Positions 7,845 through 15,655 of a DNA stretch of 24,825 nt are shown one piece after another. A program made the translations under genes and the position numbers. The DNA lies in assembly GCA_900542385.1 (NCBI GenBank), contig UQNP01000011.1, forward strand, positions 1 to 24,825, given 5' to 3'. This stretch comes from an uncultured Eubacterium sp. GTDB lineage: Bacteria; Bacillota; Clostridia; Peptostreptococcales; Anaerovoracaceae. The notes under the pieces are model-generated. The model was given only the letters and a program-made list of their open reading frames with translations, had not been told where the DNA came from and ran no database searches. The first letter of the stretch is position 1; each line of letters opens with the position of its first letter.

Positions 7845-8308
7845 TACTGTTTATCCTCCGACTTCTTTTTTCTTAATTGTTTAAAAAAATCCTTCATTAT
7901 ACAGCTGCACTCTTCCTGCATAATTCCGGTTTCTATTTCCACGTAATGGTTGAGCTTTTTTTCCTGAGGTATGTTGAAGACGGAGCCGCATGCTCCCGAT
8001 TTGGGATCCATAGTCCCGATAAAGAGCTTTTCTATACGCGCCCATACTATTGCTCCGGCGCACATGCTGCAAGGTTCTGCTGTGACGAACATGGTGCAGC
8101 CTGAAAGTCTCCAGCCGCGCAGATGTGCCGACGCTTGTCTGATAGCGATGATCTCGGCATGGGCTGTCGGGTCTTTTGAGGTCTCGGTCAGGTTGTGTCC
8201 CCTGCCGATGATTTCTCCATCCTTTACTATTACCGCGCCTACAGGGACTTCGCCTGCTCCGGCGGCTTTTTTAGCTTCCTCAAGAGCTTCCTGCATATAC
8301 TTTCTCAT
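7844..8308 (-). CDS. tadA: tRNA-specific adenosine deaminase
   Basis: TadA converts adenosine 34 of tRNA-Arg(ACG) to inosine, so one tRNA can read several arginine codons. The 154-residue protein has the complete zinc site and catalytic acid: H50-A-E52 in TAHAEIIAI, and C80-x2-C83 in EPCSMCAGAIVWARI. Other TadA traits are VPVGAVIVKDGEIIGRGHN and DPKSGACGSVFNI. Its length is typical. The start at ATG 8308 has only a weak AAGG 3 nt upstream; ATG 8296 is the alternative. The stop overlaps the start of the Ig-like membrane gene, and the conserved hypothetical gene ends 24 nt before it, so the three genes form one operon. Confidence 0.94.
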   Translation of the reverse strand: MRKYMQEALEEAKKAAGAGEVPVGAVIVKDGEIIGRGHNLTETSKDPTAHAEIIAIRQASAHLRGWRLSGCTMFVTAEPCSMCAGAIVWARIEKLFIGTMDPKSGACGSVFNIPQEKKLNHYVEIETGIMQEECSCIMKDFFKQLRKKKSEDKQ

Positions 8309-8332
8309 ATACCTTACAATGGTAGCACATTT

Positions 8333-9223
8333 TTATTTTTCTATCAAGGGGAATTCCTCAATATGGCCATTATATCTGTTTACGGCGGCAAGCCAGTATC
8401 CGTAAACGTTTTTTCTGCGCTCATCTATGGATATGGTTTCATCATGCTGTGTATCTTCCATGCCGAAGATGGGAAACCATACGGCAAATCCGGAGTTGCC
8501 TTTATCGGGCTGCTCTTCAGTGAGGAACCTTCCCGGTACTCCTATGAAATAGTGCGAGTCGTTCCAGCCGAACAGAAAATGTTCGTATTTTTCTATAGGC
8601 TTTCTCGCTCCGGGCGAAACTATCGGGAAAAAGGTTATATTGTCTATGCGCTTCCATGATATGCCTGATATGGTATTGCTGAAAGGAACCACGTCCTCAA
8701 ATTCGTTTTGCTTCTTTGCTATAGCTATACAGTTTTCAAGCACGAAACGGCTGTAAAACGGACTGTAGTCTCTGGGCTCAGCTTCCCTGCGTTTATCTGC
8801 ACCTTGTTCGGACGTGAGGGAAAAATTCCCTTTAAGGACCGGATGCAGAGGCTCTCTTGAATTGACGGTAGACATGGCGGCTATTATTGCAGTTGAAAAA
8901 TCCCAAACTGCCGTGCCGCTGCCGTCAAGATCCTTTGGATTTATCCTGAAGCTGCCTTCCCCTTTGCCGTATGCGGAAAGGGACATGCTGCCCAGAAGGT
9001 GATATTGAAGCCTGCCGTTTCTCTGCCGTGCGAATATAAGCTTATATACATATTCACCTTTGGGGAAAAATTTGATATTGTCCATGGCAGCGACGATAAG
9101 TCCTTTATCTTCACTTTTTTCAAGTTTTACGTAGCCTCGCATTTCTTTGCTTTTGTCGAAAGCATACTGTTTGTTTTCTTCCTTAAGTAAAATGGGGCTT
9201 TTTTTTATTTTTAAAAAATCCAT
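8333..9223 (-). CDS. Conserved clostridial hypothetical protein (resembles DUF6128/DUF7922-type proteins)
   Basis: The 296-residue protein has no signal peptide or membrane helix. The N-terminal half contains MRGYVKLEKSEDKGLIVAA and a strand-rich region with EYVYKLIFARQ and GEGSFRINPKDLDGSG. The C-terminal half contains HFLFGWNDSHYFIGVPGRF, GNSGFAVWFPIFGM and KNVYGYWLAAVN. From memory, this GYxKLE ... FGW ... GVPG ... YGYW pattern recurs in uncharacterised proteins of spore-forming Clostridia annotated as DUF6128 and related. I cannot confirm the family without a profile search. The start has AAGGAGG 6 nt before ATG 9223. It is the first gene of the operon with tadA and is divergent from the cvpA-like gene. 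No function is proposed. Confidence 0.75.
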   Translation of the reverse strand: MDFLKIKKSPILLKEENKQYAFDKSKEMRGYVKLEKSEDKGLIVAAMDNIKFFPKGEYVYKLIFARQRNGRLQYHLLGSMSLSAYGKGEGSFRINPKDLDGSGTAVWDFSTAIIAAMSTVNSREPLHPVLKGNFSLTSEQGADKRREAEPRDYSPFYSRFVLENCIAIAKKQNEFEDVVPFSNTISGISWKRIDNITFFPIVSPGARKPIEKYEHFLFGWNDSHYFIGVPGRFLTEEQPDKGNSGFAVWFPIFGMEDTQHDETISIDERRKNVYGYWLAAVNRYNGHIEEFPLIEK

Positions 9224-9234
9224 TGCGGGCCTCC

Positions 9235-9263
9235 TTGTTAATTCCCGTGTTTTTTAGTAATAT
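9235..9263 (+). promoter_or_regulatory. Candidate promoter for the cvpA-like gene
   Basis: TTGTTA (9235-9240), a 17-nt spacer and TAATAT (9258-9263) give a moderate sigma-A match. The predicted start near 9270 leaves a leader of about 60 nt before ATG 9332. It overlaps the 5' region of the divergent gene. Confidence 0.35.
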
Positions 9264-9331
9264 ATGAATGAAAGCTGACAGCTATTCATGAGGTTTTGCA
9301 GCATGAAATAATACAGCAACAGGGGGAATAT

Positions 9332-9970
9332 ATGTTTTTGGATATAATAACTGCGGCAATATTGGTAATATGTGCAGCCAGGGGGTTATCAAAGGGATTC
9401 GTATCTGCTTTTTTCAATGCTCTCGGATGGATTGGGGCGTTCATCGCGTCGATCTTTCTGACTCGTCCGCTGGCGTCTTTTTTATCTGAAGGATGGCTCG
9501 GAACGCTTATCGGCGATATATTATCTGTAAGGTTTGATTCGTCTCAGCGGGCCCTTGATAATGTAATAGAAGGTTTGCCGGACATAATAAGCGGAGGTAT
9601 AAGTTCGGGAGTTGATTCTGCTTCAGAGCTTGCTGCGGGACTTTTCGCTTCCCTGATAATATCTCTCATAAGCTTTGTCATAGTATTCTTTGCAGCGGGA
9701 TTCCTGCTGAAACTCATAGTTAAACCGGCAAGCAAGAGGCACGGAGGAGGAGTGCTGGATGCGGCGGACAGAGGTCTGGGTCTCGTTGCGGGACTGATAG
9801 AAGGGCTGGTGATCGTCTTCTTTTTCCTGGCGCTGCTGGTGATAATCGTGAATATATCGTGGACAGGCTTATCTGAGCTGATCGTAGATATGATACAGAA
9901 TTCAATTTTCACGGAAACTCTGTACGACAACAATCTGATGCTGCTGGTGACGGGAGGGCTTTTCTCATAG
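9332..9970 (+). CDS. CvpA family membrane protein
   Basis: The 212-residue protein opens MFLDIITAAILVICAARGLSKGFVSAFFNALGWIGAFIASIF. This is the CvpA (colicin V production) pattern: a first helix, an R/K-G turn, and a second helix with G-W. Four hydrophobic segments fit membrane helices: the first at about 5-15, the second at about 22-45, the third near 108-135, and the last near 155-180. Between the second and third is an amphipathic region of about 60 residues. Homologues are widespread and have been linked to cell envelope integrity; the molecular role is unclear. The start is ATG 9332, with AGGGGG 5 nt upstream, rather than ATG 9296, which lacks a ribosome binding site. It stands alone before the lysine operon. 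Confidence 0.82.
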   Translation: MFLDIITAAILVICAARGLSKGFVSAFFNALGWIGAFIASIFLTRPLASFLSEGWLGTLIGDILSVRFDSSQRALDNVIEGLPDIISGGISSGVDSASELAAGLFASLIISLISFVIVFFAAGFLLKLIVKPASKRHGGGVLDAADRGLGLVAGLIEGLVIVFFFLALLVIIVNISWTGLSELIVDMIQNSIFTETLYDNNLMLLVTGGLFS

Positions 9971-10052
9971 AGCGTGCAGATGATTTACGCAAGAGGAACA
10001 ATATATTCAGGAGGCAGTTAAAAGGCTTTTGACGGTGCGGCGCAAGTTGTGC

Positions 10053-10081
10053 TTGCATTCCGTGGAGTTTTACTGTATACT
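10053..10081 (+). promoter_or_regulatory. Sigma-A promoter of the lysine operon
   Basis: TTGCAT (10053-10058), a 17-nt spacer and TATACT (10076-10081) are close to the consensus TTGACA/TATAAT. Transcription should begin near 10088, about 17 nt before the first strand of the riboswitch. No gene lies between them. Confidence 0.75.
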
Positions 10082-10104
10082 GTCTGCAAGTACAAAACAA
10101 CAGA

Positions 10105-10269
10105 AGATAGAGGTGCGGAGCAGAAGAAGAGCCAAGTAGTCGGCAGACTGTGACTTGCTCGGAGGCAATCTTCGCCGAACTGGGTCATCAGGCATGGTGA
10201 CTTGGTGGGCATGCGGTGAACAGCCGTATGACTGTCTGCTAAACCATCGTTTAGCAGTTGAGCTATCCT
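10105..10269 (+). promoter_or_regulatory. Lysine riboswitch (L-box) aptamer
   Basis: The 5' strand AGATAGAGGTGCGGAG matches the lysine riboswitch start and pairs through GATAG with CTATC at 10263-10267 to form P1. Within it are the conserved GAAGAAGAG of the P2 region, the core CTTCGCCGAAC (near 10170-10180), a P4 hairpin (ACTGGGTCA with TGACTTGGT), GGGCATGCGGTGAAC, and a P5 hairpin CTGCTAAA/TTTAGCAG (10237-10257). The order and junctions fit the five-helix aptamer. The next genes are lysA and the dap genes, the expected targets. Lysine binding should favour the downstream terminator. Confidence 0.93.
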
Positions 10270-10298
10270 TATATGGCGAATATTTCGATGATATACAG

Positions 10299-10327
10299 TC
10301 AGTAGGGAAAGCCCTGCTGATTTTTTT
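10299..10327 (+). terminator. Lysine-responsive attenuator terminator
   Basis: TCAGTAGGG (10299-10307) pairs with CCCTGCTGA (10312-10320) in a 9-bp stem with one G-U pair and a 4-nt loop. Seven T residues follow. It lies 30 nt after the riboswitch and about 90 nt before lysA, so it is the expression platform of the L-box. Confidence 0.9.
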
Positions 10328-10362
10328 ATCGCCGAATAGAATAATCGTTTGGAGATGAGACG

Positions 10363-10425
10363 ATGGACGCAGGATTTCAGTACAATAAAATAAATGTAGG
10401 AAAAGGAATGACACAATATGGATAG
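10363..10425 (+). CDS. Possible 20-codon leader ORF overlapping the lysA start
   Basis: ATG 10363 has GGAG 8 nt upstream. The 20 codons, rich in Gly, Asn, Lys and Gln, run to TAG 10423-10425, which overlaps the lysA start (ATG 10418) by 8 nt in another frame. It lies beyond the attenuator, so it is only transcribed when lysine is low. It holds just two Lys codons, so a classic leader-peptide attenuator is unlikely. A coupling role for lysA translation is possible. It could also be chance. Confidence 0.25.
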   Translation: MDAGFQYNKINVGKGMTQYG

Positions 10426-11737
10426 CATGAAAATAGGCGGAGTGAGTTGTATAGAGCTGGCTGAAAGATTTGGAACGCCCCTTTATGTATACGATGAAGA
10501 AAAAATAATATCTCAGGCAAAGGATGCACTGGAAGGCTTTTCTTCAGATATGTTTGAAACAGAAGTTGTGTACGCTTCAAAGGCATTTTCTTCGATCGCT
10601 CTTTTCAGACTTCTGTCATCCCTTGGGATAGGTCTTGACGTGGTGAGCGGCGGAGAGCTTTACGGAGCTGTGAAAGCGGAAGCTGACATGAGCAAAGTGT
10701 ATTTCCACGGGAACAACAAAGGCGACGAAGAGATAGAGAAGGCGCTGGAGCAGGGCGTTGGATGCTTCGTGATCGATAACATAATGGAATGCAGACGTCT
10801 CATAAAGCTTGCTGAAAAAACGGGGAAGCACACAGGTGCGGTGATCAGGATAAATCCGGGGATATCAGCGCATACCCATGAGTACATAATGACAGCGGGA
10901 CCGGACTCCAAGTTCGGTATACATATAGAAGACAGAGAGCTCATAGCTGAGACGTCAAAACTTTTAAGAGAAAGCAGATACGTGGACCACAGAGGATATC
11001 ACAGCCACATAGGATCACAGATAGTCGATGTGAGATCTTTTGAGAAGGCCATCGATACCATGACGGATTTCATCAAAGAAATGCAGGAAAGTCTCGGGCA
11101 GAAGACTTGCGGGGAAGAAGGAACAGAGCTTAGCATCGGAGGCGGCTTTGGCATAAAGTATGTTGATGAGGATAATCCGGTTTCCCTGGGACAAATGTGC
11201 CGCGCTATGGTAAAATATACAGAAAGATGTATCAGAGAAAAAGGTGTAAAAATATCGAAGCTTGTTACAGAGCCCGGCAGGGCGATGGTAGGAGAAGCGG
11301 GATATACTATATATACAGTGGGTGACATGAAGAAAAGCGGAGACCGGGATTATATTTTCGTAGACGGAGGTATGAGCGACAATATAAGGCCGGCGCTTTA
11401 CGGAGCTGAATACAAAGCTGTTCTGGCAGGAAGAAGGGAAGATGTTCAGATGGAAGAAGGGACATCGGAAAGTGAAGGAAAGGACAGCTTGCGAACGTAT
11501 TGCATAGCCGGTAAAAACTGTGAATCAGGAGATGTGCTGATAGAAAAAGCAGAGCTTCCTGAAGTGAGACCGAAGGACCTGATAGTCATATGTTCCACGG
11601 GCGCATACGGGTATTCAATGGCAAGCAACTACAACAGGCTCGGAAGGCCTGCGGTGGTGTTTGTAAAGAGCGGAGAAGCAAGACTTGTAATAAAAAGGGA
11701 AACTTTTGAAGACCAGTATACCCTCGATATAGGGTAA
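10418..11737 (+). CDS. lysA: Diaminopimelate decarboxylase
   Basis: LysA removes CO2 from meso-diaminopimelate to give L-lysine, the last step of the pathway, using pyridoxal phosphate. The 439-residue protein is a fold type III decarboxylase. The PLP lysine is K55 in VVYASKAFSS. Further motifs are GLDVVSGGEL, HSHIGSQI, LSIGGGFGI, VTEPGRAMVGEAG, the substrate/dimer-partner cysteine motif AGKNCESGD, and STGAYGYSMASNYN. The length is normal, with an acidic insert near residues 342-355 (RREDVQMEEGTSESEGK). AAGGA precedes ATG 10418 by 10 nt. It is the first gene after the lysine riboswitch and heads a six-gene operon. Confidence 0.96.
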   Translation: MDSMKIGGVSCIELAERFGTPLYVYDEEKIISQAKDALEGFSSDMFETEVVYASKAFSSIALFRLLSSLGIGLDVVSGGELYGAVKAEADMSKVYFHGNNKGDEEIEKALEQGVGCFVIDNIMECRRLIKLAEKTGKHTGAVIRINPGISAHTHEYIMTAGPDSKFGIHIEDRELIAETSKLLRESRYVDHRGYHSHIGSQIVDVRSFEKAIDTMTDFIKEMQESLGQKTCGEEGTELSIGGGFGIKYVDEDNPVSLGQMCRAMVKYTERCIREKGVKISKLVTEPGRAMVGEAGYTIYTVGDMKKSGDRDYIFVDGGMSDNIRPALYGAEYKAVLAGRREDVQMEEGTSESEGKDSLRTYCIAGKNCESGDVLIEKAELPEVRPKDLIVICSTGAYGYSMASNYNRLGRPAVVFVKSGEARLVIKRETFEDQYTLDIG

Positions 11738-11769
11738 TCGATATAGTTGAGAAATTAAGACGGGAGGCG

Positions 11770-13008
11770 ATGATAATTAGCAGTGTAGTACAGAAATACA
11801 ACGGCAGAAGTCTTTACTCCATGACCAAGCTGAGAGAAGTTGCAAAGCATATAGCACAGCTTAAAGATCAGTATGAAAACATGGTGATCGTTGTAGGCAA
11901 TATAGGTCATACGACGGGAGACCTGATAGCTATGGGAAAAGAGGCCGGCGAAAACATCCCGAAAAGAGAGCTTGAAGCTCTGCTGGCGGCAGGAGAACAG
12001 CAGGCGGCAGCGCTGCTTGCGACAGCGATTTGCGATTTTGGCGTTGAAGCTCAGTCCATGATGGGCACGCAGAGCGGATTTGTCGGTGATTACGGCGGAT
12101 ACAGCGCCAACGCAAGAGTAAGGCAGATAAATACAGAAAAAGTAGAGGAGATAGTAAAGAGCGGAAAGATAGCTGTAGTTGCAGGATTTCAGGGTATCGA
12201 TGAAAACAAGGATATCATCGACATAGCCAGGAGCGGCTCGGACATAACGGCTGTCGGGATCGCCGCTTATTTCGGGTGGGATTGTGAGATATATACCACA
12301 TCAGACTGTATGTATACGGCAGATCCGCAGATATACGACGAGGCAAAGCCTATCAGAGCCATAACATACGAGGAAATGATGGAGCTGACCAATCTGGGCG
12401 CCGATAAAGTGGAGACGAGAGCGGTCGAGCTGGCGAAAAAATACAACGTAAAGTTATTTTTAGGTAAGTCATTGGAAGAAGATAAAAGTAAAGGAACATA
12501 TATCGTGAATAAAGAAATGATTGTTAATGAAAACCTCCGTGTGGAGGATATGCCTGTTACAGGAATGGGCATCCAGGATGAAGTATCGATATTTACGCTT
12601 AGAAAAGTGCCTTCCGACGGTAAAGCCGTTGCGGAATGCTTCAGGATACTGGGAGAGCTTGAGATCAACGTGGATATGATCTCTCAGCAGATGGCACAAG
12701 ACGGCACATGTACCGTATCTTTCAGCTGCGATGACAAGCAGGGCGAAGTGCTGATGACAGAGCTGGGAAATCAGAAAGCCTTTGATTCGATAGTTGTTGA
12801 CAGAGAAAAAGGTCTTGCAGTAATATCGCTGGTAGGCGTCGGCATGGCCACACATTCGGGAGTATCCGGAGAAGTGTTCAGGATACTTGCAGAAAACAAC
12901 GTTAAGTATTACCATATAACTACATCGGAAATATCCATATCGGTCACAGTGGAGATGGATGACAAACTCAAAGCGGCAATAGCTCTTTGCAGAGAGTTCC
13001 ACCTTTAA
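11770..13008 (+). CDS. Aspartokinase, divergent form with two C-terminal ACT domains
   Basis: The kinase phosphorylates aspartate to start the diaminopimelate/lysine pathway. The 412-residue size, the amino acid kinase domain (1-245) and the ACT pair (about 263-335 and 345-412) match monofunctional aspartokinases. Visible hallmarks include GEQQAAALL (E76), VVAGFQGID, ARSGSDITAV (R154, D158), EIYTTSDCMYTADP, and ISLVGVGMATHSGVSG with TTSEISISV. Two usually constant motifs are altered. KFGGTS is K9-Y-N-G-R-S14. The VSAMGGTTD loop is VVGNIGHTTGD, which loses the aspartate-binding Ser but keeps the Thr. HPRAVE is ETRAVE. The catalytic Lys, Glu, Arg and Asp remain, so it is probably active, perhaps with changed kinetics or feedback control. 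The start ATG 11770 is only 2 nt after GGAGG, oddly close. Confidence 0.88.
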   Translation: MIISSVVQKYNGRSLYSMTKLREVAKHIAQLKDQYENMVIVVGNIGHTTGDLIAMGKEAGENIPKRELEALLAAGEQQAAALLATAICDFGVEAQSMMGTQSGFVGDYGGYSANARVRQINTEKVEEIVKSGKIAVVAGFQGIDENKDIIDIARSGSDITAVGIAAYFGWDCEIYTTSDCMYTADPQIYDEAKPIRAITYEEMMELTNLGADKVETRAVELAKKYNVKLFLGKSLEEDKSKGTYIVNKEMIVNENLRVEDMPVTGMGIQDEVSIFTLRKVPSDGKAVAECFRILGELEINVDMISQQMAQDGTCTVSFSCDDKQGEVLMTELGNQKAFDSIVVDREKGLAVISLVGVGMATHSGVSGEVFRILAENNVKYYHITTSEISISVTVEMDDKLKAAIALCREFHL

Positions 13009-13024
13009 CAGGATACGTGACGTC

Positions 13025-13951
13025 ATGGAGATCGTGAAAGAAAACCGGAAAGCGGGGATGCCAATGATATCATTTTCCAAATATCACGGATGCGGCAACA
13101 GTTTCGTGATAGTGAAAGAAGAGGACCTGAGAGAATATACGGGAAGCGGAGCTACGGAAGCTTCTTACGGAGATTTTGCCGTAAAAGCGTGCGCTGAGCA
13201 TACAGGTGCAGGAGCTGACGGACTGATAGCAGTCAGGGAAGAGCCTGAGCTTGAGATGGTGTTTTTCAATCGCGACGGAAGCAGAGCGCCTATGTGCGGC
13301 AACGGTATAAGATGTTTTGCAAATTTCTGCTATGATGAAAATATCCGCAGGGACAGAAGTTATCCTGTAAAGACGCTTGCAGGAGACATGATAGTCGATG
13401 TAGTTTCCTTCGATCCGTTTCAGGTAAAGATAGATATGGGCACTCCTGTATTTTTCCCCGGATCTATAGGAGTTGACAGTGCGGAGGATGATTTTCTCGG
13501 CCGTGAAATAGAAATAGACTGGAAAGGCGTAGAAAAAGTAAACTTAAAGGTAGACAGCTTTTTTATGGGGACAGTCCATACTGTGGTGTTTGCTGACGAC
13601 GTGGAAAAAAGCTTTGGAAGAAAGCTCGATGAGGAGCTTATGGAAGAAGCCGGAAAGCTGATATGCAATCATCCGGTGTTTTCAGAAAAAACCAATGTAA
13701 ACTTTGTATCGGTGAAAGATAAAAATACATTAAAAATGAGGACATACGAAAGAGGCGTGGGAATGACGCTGGCGTGCGGGACCGGAGCATGCGCCTGCGT
13801 AGTGGCGGCAAGCAGGAAGGGTCTGTGCGAAAGATCGGCGGAAGTGATGCTGCCTCTGGGAAGTCTGAATATAGAAATAAGAGACGGCGGGCATGTCTAT
13901 ATGCAGGGCCCGTCAGTGAAGATATTCGACGGAAAGTTCGTTGAGATTTAA
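13025..13951 (+). CDS. dapF: Diaminopimelate epimerase
   Basis: DapF interconverts LL- and meso-diaminopimelate by a PLP-independent two-cysteine mechanism. Both catalytic cysteines are present: C91 in MCGNGIRCFA and C251 in LACGTGACACV. The substrate motifs HGCGNSFVIV, GADGL and MRTYERGVG are also there. From ATG 13025 it has 308 residues. Family members normally begin just before the F-x-K-x-H-G-x-G-N motif, so ATG 13064 (295 residues, GGGG 6 nt upstream) is a good alternative to 13025 (AGGA 11 nt upstream). It lies 16 nt after the aspartokinase gene and 15 nt before dapA in the lysine operon. Confidence 0.95.
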   Translation: MEIVKENRKAGMPMISFSKYHGCGNSFVIVKEEDLREYTGSGATEASYGDFAVKACAEHTGAGADGLIAVREEPELEMVFFNRDGSRAPMCGNGIRCFANFCYDENIRRDRSYPVKTLAGDMIVDVVSFDPFQVKIDMGTPVFFPGSIGVDSAEDDFLGREIEIDWKGVEKVNLKVDSFFMGTVHTVVFADDVEKSFGRKLDEELMEEAGKLICNHPVFSEKTNVNFVSVKDKNTLKMRTYERGVGMTLACGTGACACVVAASRKGLCERSAEVMLPLGSLNIEIRDGGHVYMQGPSVKIFDGKFVEI

Positions 13952-13966
13952 GGAAGGAGAAAGGTA

Positions 13967-14842
13967 ATGATAAGAGGTTCAATAGTAGCGCTCATCACAC
14001 CCTTTAACGAAGACGGGAGCGTAAACTACAAGAGACTGAGAGAGCTTATAGACTGGCATGTAGAACAGCAGACAGATGCCATACTGGTGCTGGGAACGAC
14101 GGCGGAAACGCCTACTCTCACATTGTCGGAAGAGGATGAGATAGCGAGGATATCCATAGAGCAGGCAAAGGGAAGAGTCCCTATCATAGTAGGAAGCGGC
14201 TCCAACAACACGATGGTTGCCATAGAGCAGAGTTTGAAATACGAGAAAATGGGCGCTGACGCACTGCTGGTAATAACGCCTTATTACAATAAGACGAGCA
14301 AGGCGGGTATGGTCAATCACTTTACTCAGGTGGCTGATGCAGTACACACACCTGTCTATGTTTACAACGTACCGGGAAGAACAGGAGTGACTATTTCCTA
14401 TGAAGCTCTGGCTGAGATAAGCAAACACAAAAATATAGTGGGAATAAAGGAAGCAAGCGGAGATATGTCTCTCGTATGCAAATTTTCAAAACTGATAAAT
14501 GATAACTTCAATATATATTCCGGCAATGACGATATAAACGTGCCGCTGCTTTCCATGGGAGGCGCAGGAGTTATATCGGTGCTGGCGAACATACTTCCAA
14601 AGGAAACTCACGATATGGCAATGGCATATCTCAACGGCGATGTGAAAAAGGCAAGAGATATGCAGATAAAATATCTTGATTTCATAAATGCGCTGTTTAT
14701 CGAAACAAATCCTATTCCGATAAAGGAAGCGATGAATCTCGTCGGGCTCAATGTCGGAGGATACAGACTGCCTCTCTGTCCGATGGCTGAGGATACTAAA
14801 GCCGTTCTTAAATCTGAAATGGAAAAACTGGGACTTTTATAG
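13967..14842 (+). CDS. dapA: 4-hydroxy-tetrahydrodipicolinate synthase
   Basis: DapA condenses pyruvate with aspartate semialdehyde, the committed step to diaminopimelate. The 291-residue TIM-barrel protein carries the Schiff-base lysine K161 in GIKEASGD and Y133 in VYNVPGRTG with R138. It also has Y107 in TPYYNK and T44/T45, numbering that coincides with E. coli DapA. The threonine loop is LGTTAETPTL rather than the usual GTTGESPTL, a Gly-to-Ala and Ser-to-Thr change next to the catalytic Thr. AAGGAG precedes the ATG. It is the fourth gene of the lysine operon. Confidence 0.96.
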   Translation: MIRGSIVALITPFNEDGSVNYKRLRELIDWHVEQQTDAILVLGTTAETPTLTLSEEDEIARISIEQAKGRVPIIVGSGSNNTMVAIEQSLKYEKMGADALLVITPYYNKTSKAGMVNHFTQVADAVHTPVYVYNVPGRTGVTISYEALAEISKHKNIVGIKEASGDMSLVCKFSKLINDNFNIYSGNDDINVPLLSMGGAGVISVLANILPKETHDMAMAYLNGDVKKARDMQIKYLDFINALFIETNPIPIKEAMNLVGLNVGGYRLPLCPMAEDTKAVLKSEMEKLGLL

Positions 14843-14857
14843 GGAGACGGAAAGATC

Positions 14858-15568
14858 ATGAAAACAGTTATTTTAGGCGGAGGCGCCATGGGAAATGTTC
14901 TCGCTGAGATGGCGGAGCAGGATGAAAACTTTGAAGTTGTGGGGATAATAGATCCTCTCAAAGGTGAAAAACTCTCAGATGCAGGCGATGCTGATGTCGT
15001 GATAGATTTCAGCAATCCTGCCAATCTGGAGATGATAAAGGAATACTGCACGGAGAAAAACTGTGCGGCAGTCATAGCCACTACCGGGTACAGTGAGGAG
15101 CAGCAGGCGGAAATAGAGCTTCTCGGCACGGAAGTTCCCGTAGTGTTTTCGGCCAATTACTCCATGGGAGTAAATATAATGAAGCGGATAATATCGGAGA
15201 TAACACCGATACTTTCGGGAAGCTTTGATATAGAGATAATAGAAAAGCATCACAATAAAAAGCTGGATGCACCGAGCGGTACAGCTAAAATGCTCCTTGA
15301 AGCGGCAGATCCGGCAGATGAGTTTGATCATGTTTTCGGCAGAGAAGGCAACAGGAAGCGCGGTCATGAAATAGGAGTCCATGCTGTAAGAGCAGGTACG
15401 ATCGCAGGAGAGCATACCGTAATATACGCGGGAGAGGATGAGATCCTGGAAATAAAACACACCGCCGGCTCCAAGAAGATATTTGCCGCAGGAGCCCTCA
15501 AGGCGGCGCTGTTCACACAGAGAGTAAGCAAGGGATTTTATACTATGGAAGAAGTCATTTTCGGCTGA
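14858..15568 (+). CDS. dapB: 4-hydroxy-tetrahydrodipicolinate reductase
   Basis: DapB reduces the dapA product to tetrahydrodipicolinate with NAD(P)H. The 236-residue protein has a Rossmann start VILGGGAMGNVLAEM, the ATTGYSEEQ loop, VVFSANYSMGVN, and the signature EKHHNKKLDAPSGTA with the proton donor His131/132 and Lys135. Later come GIGVHAVRAGTIAGEHTVI-like residues and HTAGSKKIFAAGALKAA. It is about 20-30 residues shorter than the E. coli enzyme, mostly through a shortened N-terminal domain: the segment after IIDPLKGEKLSDAGDAD is compact. This is common in Gram-positive anaerobes. It sits 15 nt after dapA. Confidence 0.95.
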   Translation: MKTVILGGGAMGNVLAEMAEQDENFEVVGIIDPLKGEKLSDAGDADVVIDFSNPANLEMIKEYCTEKNCAAVIATTGYSEEQQAEIELLGTEVPVVFSANYSMGVNIMKRIISEITPILSGSFDIEIIEKHHNKKLDAPSGTAKMLLEAADPADEFDHVFGREGNRKRGHEIGVHAVRAGTIAGEHTVIYAGEDEILEIKHTAGSKKIFAAGALKAALFTQRVSKGFYTMEEVIFG

Positions 15569-15611
15569 TGGGAAAACAGGCCAAGAAATATAGGACAATG
15601 TGAAGATGAGA

Positions 15612-15631
15612 AAGGATAAAAACATATCCTT
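15612..15631 (+). other. Small hairpin in the dapB-dapH leader
   Basis: AAGGATA (15612-15618) and TATCCTT (15625-15631) form a 7-bp stem with a 6-nt loop. It lies just before the ribosome binding site of dapH (AGGAGA, 15640-15645). No U-tract follows, so it is not a terminator. It could stabilise a processed 5' end or tune dapH translation. Confidence 0.3.
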
Positions 15632-15655
15632 CATATTTCAGGAGAACAGAAGATC

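Noticed and set aside
7836..7864. Lipobox for the Ig-like protein (APSC before FAAES)
   Set aside because: Position -3 is Ala and -2 is Pro rather than the usual Leu/Val and Ala/Ser, so an ordinary signal peptide cut after CFA is more likely.
14608..15156. Long bottom-strand ORFs over dapA/dapB and over dapH (15847-16464)
   Set aside because: They are antisense to well-supported dap genes, lack ribosome binding sites and give Ser/Pro/Thr-rich translations typical of shadow frames.
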